A stretch of DNA of 64,000 bases from assembly GCF_030653755.1 (NCBI RefSeq), contig NZ_JAURYU010000017.1, positions 1 to 64,000 on the forward strand, written 5' to 3'. Both the position numbers and the translations under genes were made by a program. The notes under the pieces are model-generated. The model saw only the letters and a program-made list of their open reading frames with translations, ran no database searches and had not been told where the DNA came from. The stretch's first letter is position 1. Each line of letters begins with the position of its first letter. Below are positions 63,270 through 64,000 of this stretch, in pieces. This stretch comes from Methylotenera sp. (lineage in GTDB: Bacteria > Pseudomonadota > Gammaproteobacteria > Burkholderiales > Methylophilaceae).

Positions 63270-63650
63270 ATGCAAAGAACCATGCTTAAATCTAAGTTGC
63301 ACCGCGTACACGTGACGCACTCTGAACTACACTACGAAGGTAGCTGTGCGATAGATGAAGAATTGTTAGAAGCGGCAAACATTCACGAATACGAGCAAAT
63401 CAGTATTTATAACGTCACCAACGGTGAACGTTTCTCTACTTATGCGATTCGTGCAGAGCGCCACTCTGGCATTATTTCGGTGAACGGTGCCGCCGCACAT
63501 AAGGCAGACCCTAAAGATATTATTATTATCGCAAGTTATGCGAGTTATAGTGAAATTGAGCTCGAAAAGTTTACCCCAACATTAATTTATGTGGATCAAG
63601 AAAACCGCATAAAATCTCAACGCAATGCAATACCAGCACAGGCCGCATAA
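63270..63650 (+). CDS. panD: Aspartate 1-decarboxylase proenzyme
   Basis: Pyruvoyl enzyme making beta-alanine. Self-cleavage occurs at Gly24-Ser25 in [16 protein letters not shown], and numbering from the ATG at 63270 places Ser exactly at 25, which supports that start. 126 residues is normal. With panB and panC it completes the route to pantothenate apart from ketopantoate reductase. Confidence 0.97.
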   Translation: MQRTMLKSKLHRVHVTHSELHYEGSCAIDEELLEAANIHEYEQISIYNVTNGERFSTYAIRAERHSGIISVNGAAAHKADPKDIIIIASYASYSEIELEKFTPTLIYVDQENRIKSQRNAIPAQAA

Positions 63651-64000
63651 ATGACCCAAGACACACAGAAAGCACCTTCTAAGAACTTAGACTTAGAAGC
63701 CATGAAAAACGCAGTAGTTGATGCAATTGAAGATATCAAAGGATTTGATATCAGCGTAATGGATGTGCGCAAGCTCACCAGCATGACCAATTACATGATT
63801 GTTGCTTCAGCCAACTCTAGCCGCCAGGCTAAAGCTGTCGCAGACAACGTAAGAGAAAAAATCAAAGAAAAAGGTTTCGCGATTCGCGGTACTGAAGGCG
63901 AAAAAGAAGGTGAATGGGTGTTGGTCGATTTAGACGATATCGTTGTGCACATTATGGTACCAGCAACGCGCGCTTACTATAACCTTGAGCAACTATGGGG
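63651..64000 (+). CDS. rsfS: Ribosomal silencing factor RsfS (partial, runs off the window)
   Basis: The ATG immediately follows the panD stop. 116 complete codons are visible, reading KNAVVDAIEDIKGFDISVMDVRKLTSMTNYMIVASANSSRQAKAVADNVREKI and GEWVLVDLDDIVVHIMVPATRAYYNLEQLW, the RsfS/Iojap fold nearly to its end. It binds L14 to block subunit joining in starvation. The C-terminus lies outside the window. Confidence 0.95.
   Translation, partial: MTQDTQKAPSKNLDLEAMKNAVVDAIEDIKGFDISVMDVRKLTSMTNYMIVASANSSRQAKAVADNVREKIKEKGFAIRGTEGEKEGEWVLVDLDDIVVHIMVPATRAYYNLEQLW

Overview
The window reads as chromosomal DNA of an AT-leaning betaproteobacterium. Gene content and order (ubiE-ubiJ-ubiB; TPR lipoprotein-lolB-ispE-tRNA-Gln-prs-rplY-pth-ychF; miaB-phoH-ybeY-corC ... 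lnt-glyQ-glyS-gmhB-plsC; pcnB-folK-kinase-panB-panC-panD-rsfS) and the protein sequences fit the Methylophilaceae (Methylotenera/Methylophilus type). No methylotrophy gene lies in the window, so the family assignment is an inference from overall similarity.

Layout. 1-415: tail of an IS1595-like transposase, a 20-bp-period repeat, and a CIRCE operator in front of rpoH. 416-8494: rpoH, a dynamin-like GTPase, a ubiquinone operon (DUF971-ubiE-ubiJ-ubiB) and a sodium:solute symporter. 8527-13553 (minus): mutM behind a four-gene Gld-type ABC exporter cassette. 13927-21390: housekeeping backbone with two tRNAs. 21496-28159: an accessory type I restriction-modification island (hsdM, GIY-YIG nuclease, hsdS, fic, hsdR) carrying REP-like palindromes. 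28160-34816: a motility/signalling stretch with a lone flhD, flhF and an flhG-like gene without its P-loop lysines, then a BLUF photoreceptor, two EF-hand proteins and a FemAB-like acyltransferase. 35086-43425: an OmpR/EnvZ-type two-component pair, cysG, and miaB-phoH-psiE-ybeY-corC. 43576-48205: an insertion between corC and lnt holding a GNAT, an Sfp-type phosphopantetheinyl transferase, a free-standing A-T-TE synthetase and mscL. 48396-64000: lnt, glyQS, heptose phosphatase, plsC, a YgjP-like metalloprotease, SCO, ilvE, murI, a cobalamin adenosyltransferase, pcnB, folK, a deoxynucleoside kinase, panBCD and the start of rsfS.

The best candidates for something new are: (i) the small A-T-TE synthetase/PPTase locus, whose adenylation domain has Thr where amino-acid-activating domains have the key Asp, so it probably makes a non-peptide product; (ii) the GIY-YIG cassette in the hsd operon, bracketed by inverted copies of one composite palindrome, with another repeat half read through inside HsdM; (iii) a Fic gene between hsdS and hsdR behind a dense block of palindromes and a 41-bp tandem repeat; (iv) a near-perfect CIRCE operator on rpoH, suggesting HrcA acts above sigma-32; and (v) orphan flhD beside a degenerate flhG. 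All function calls come from reading motifs by eye; no database search was run.
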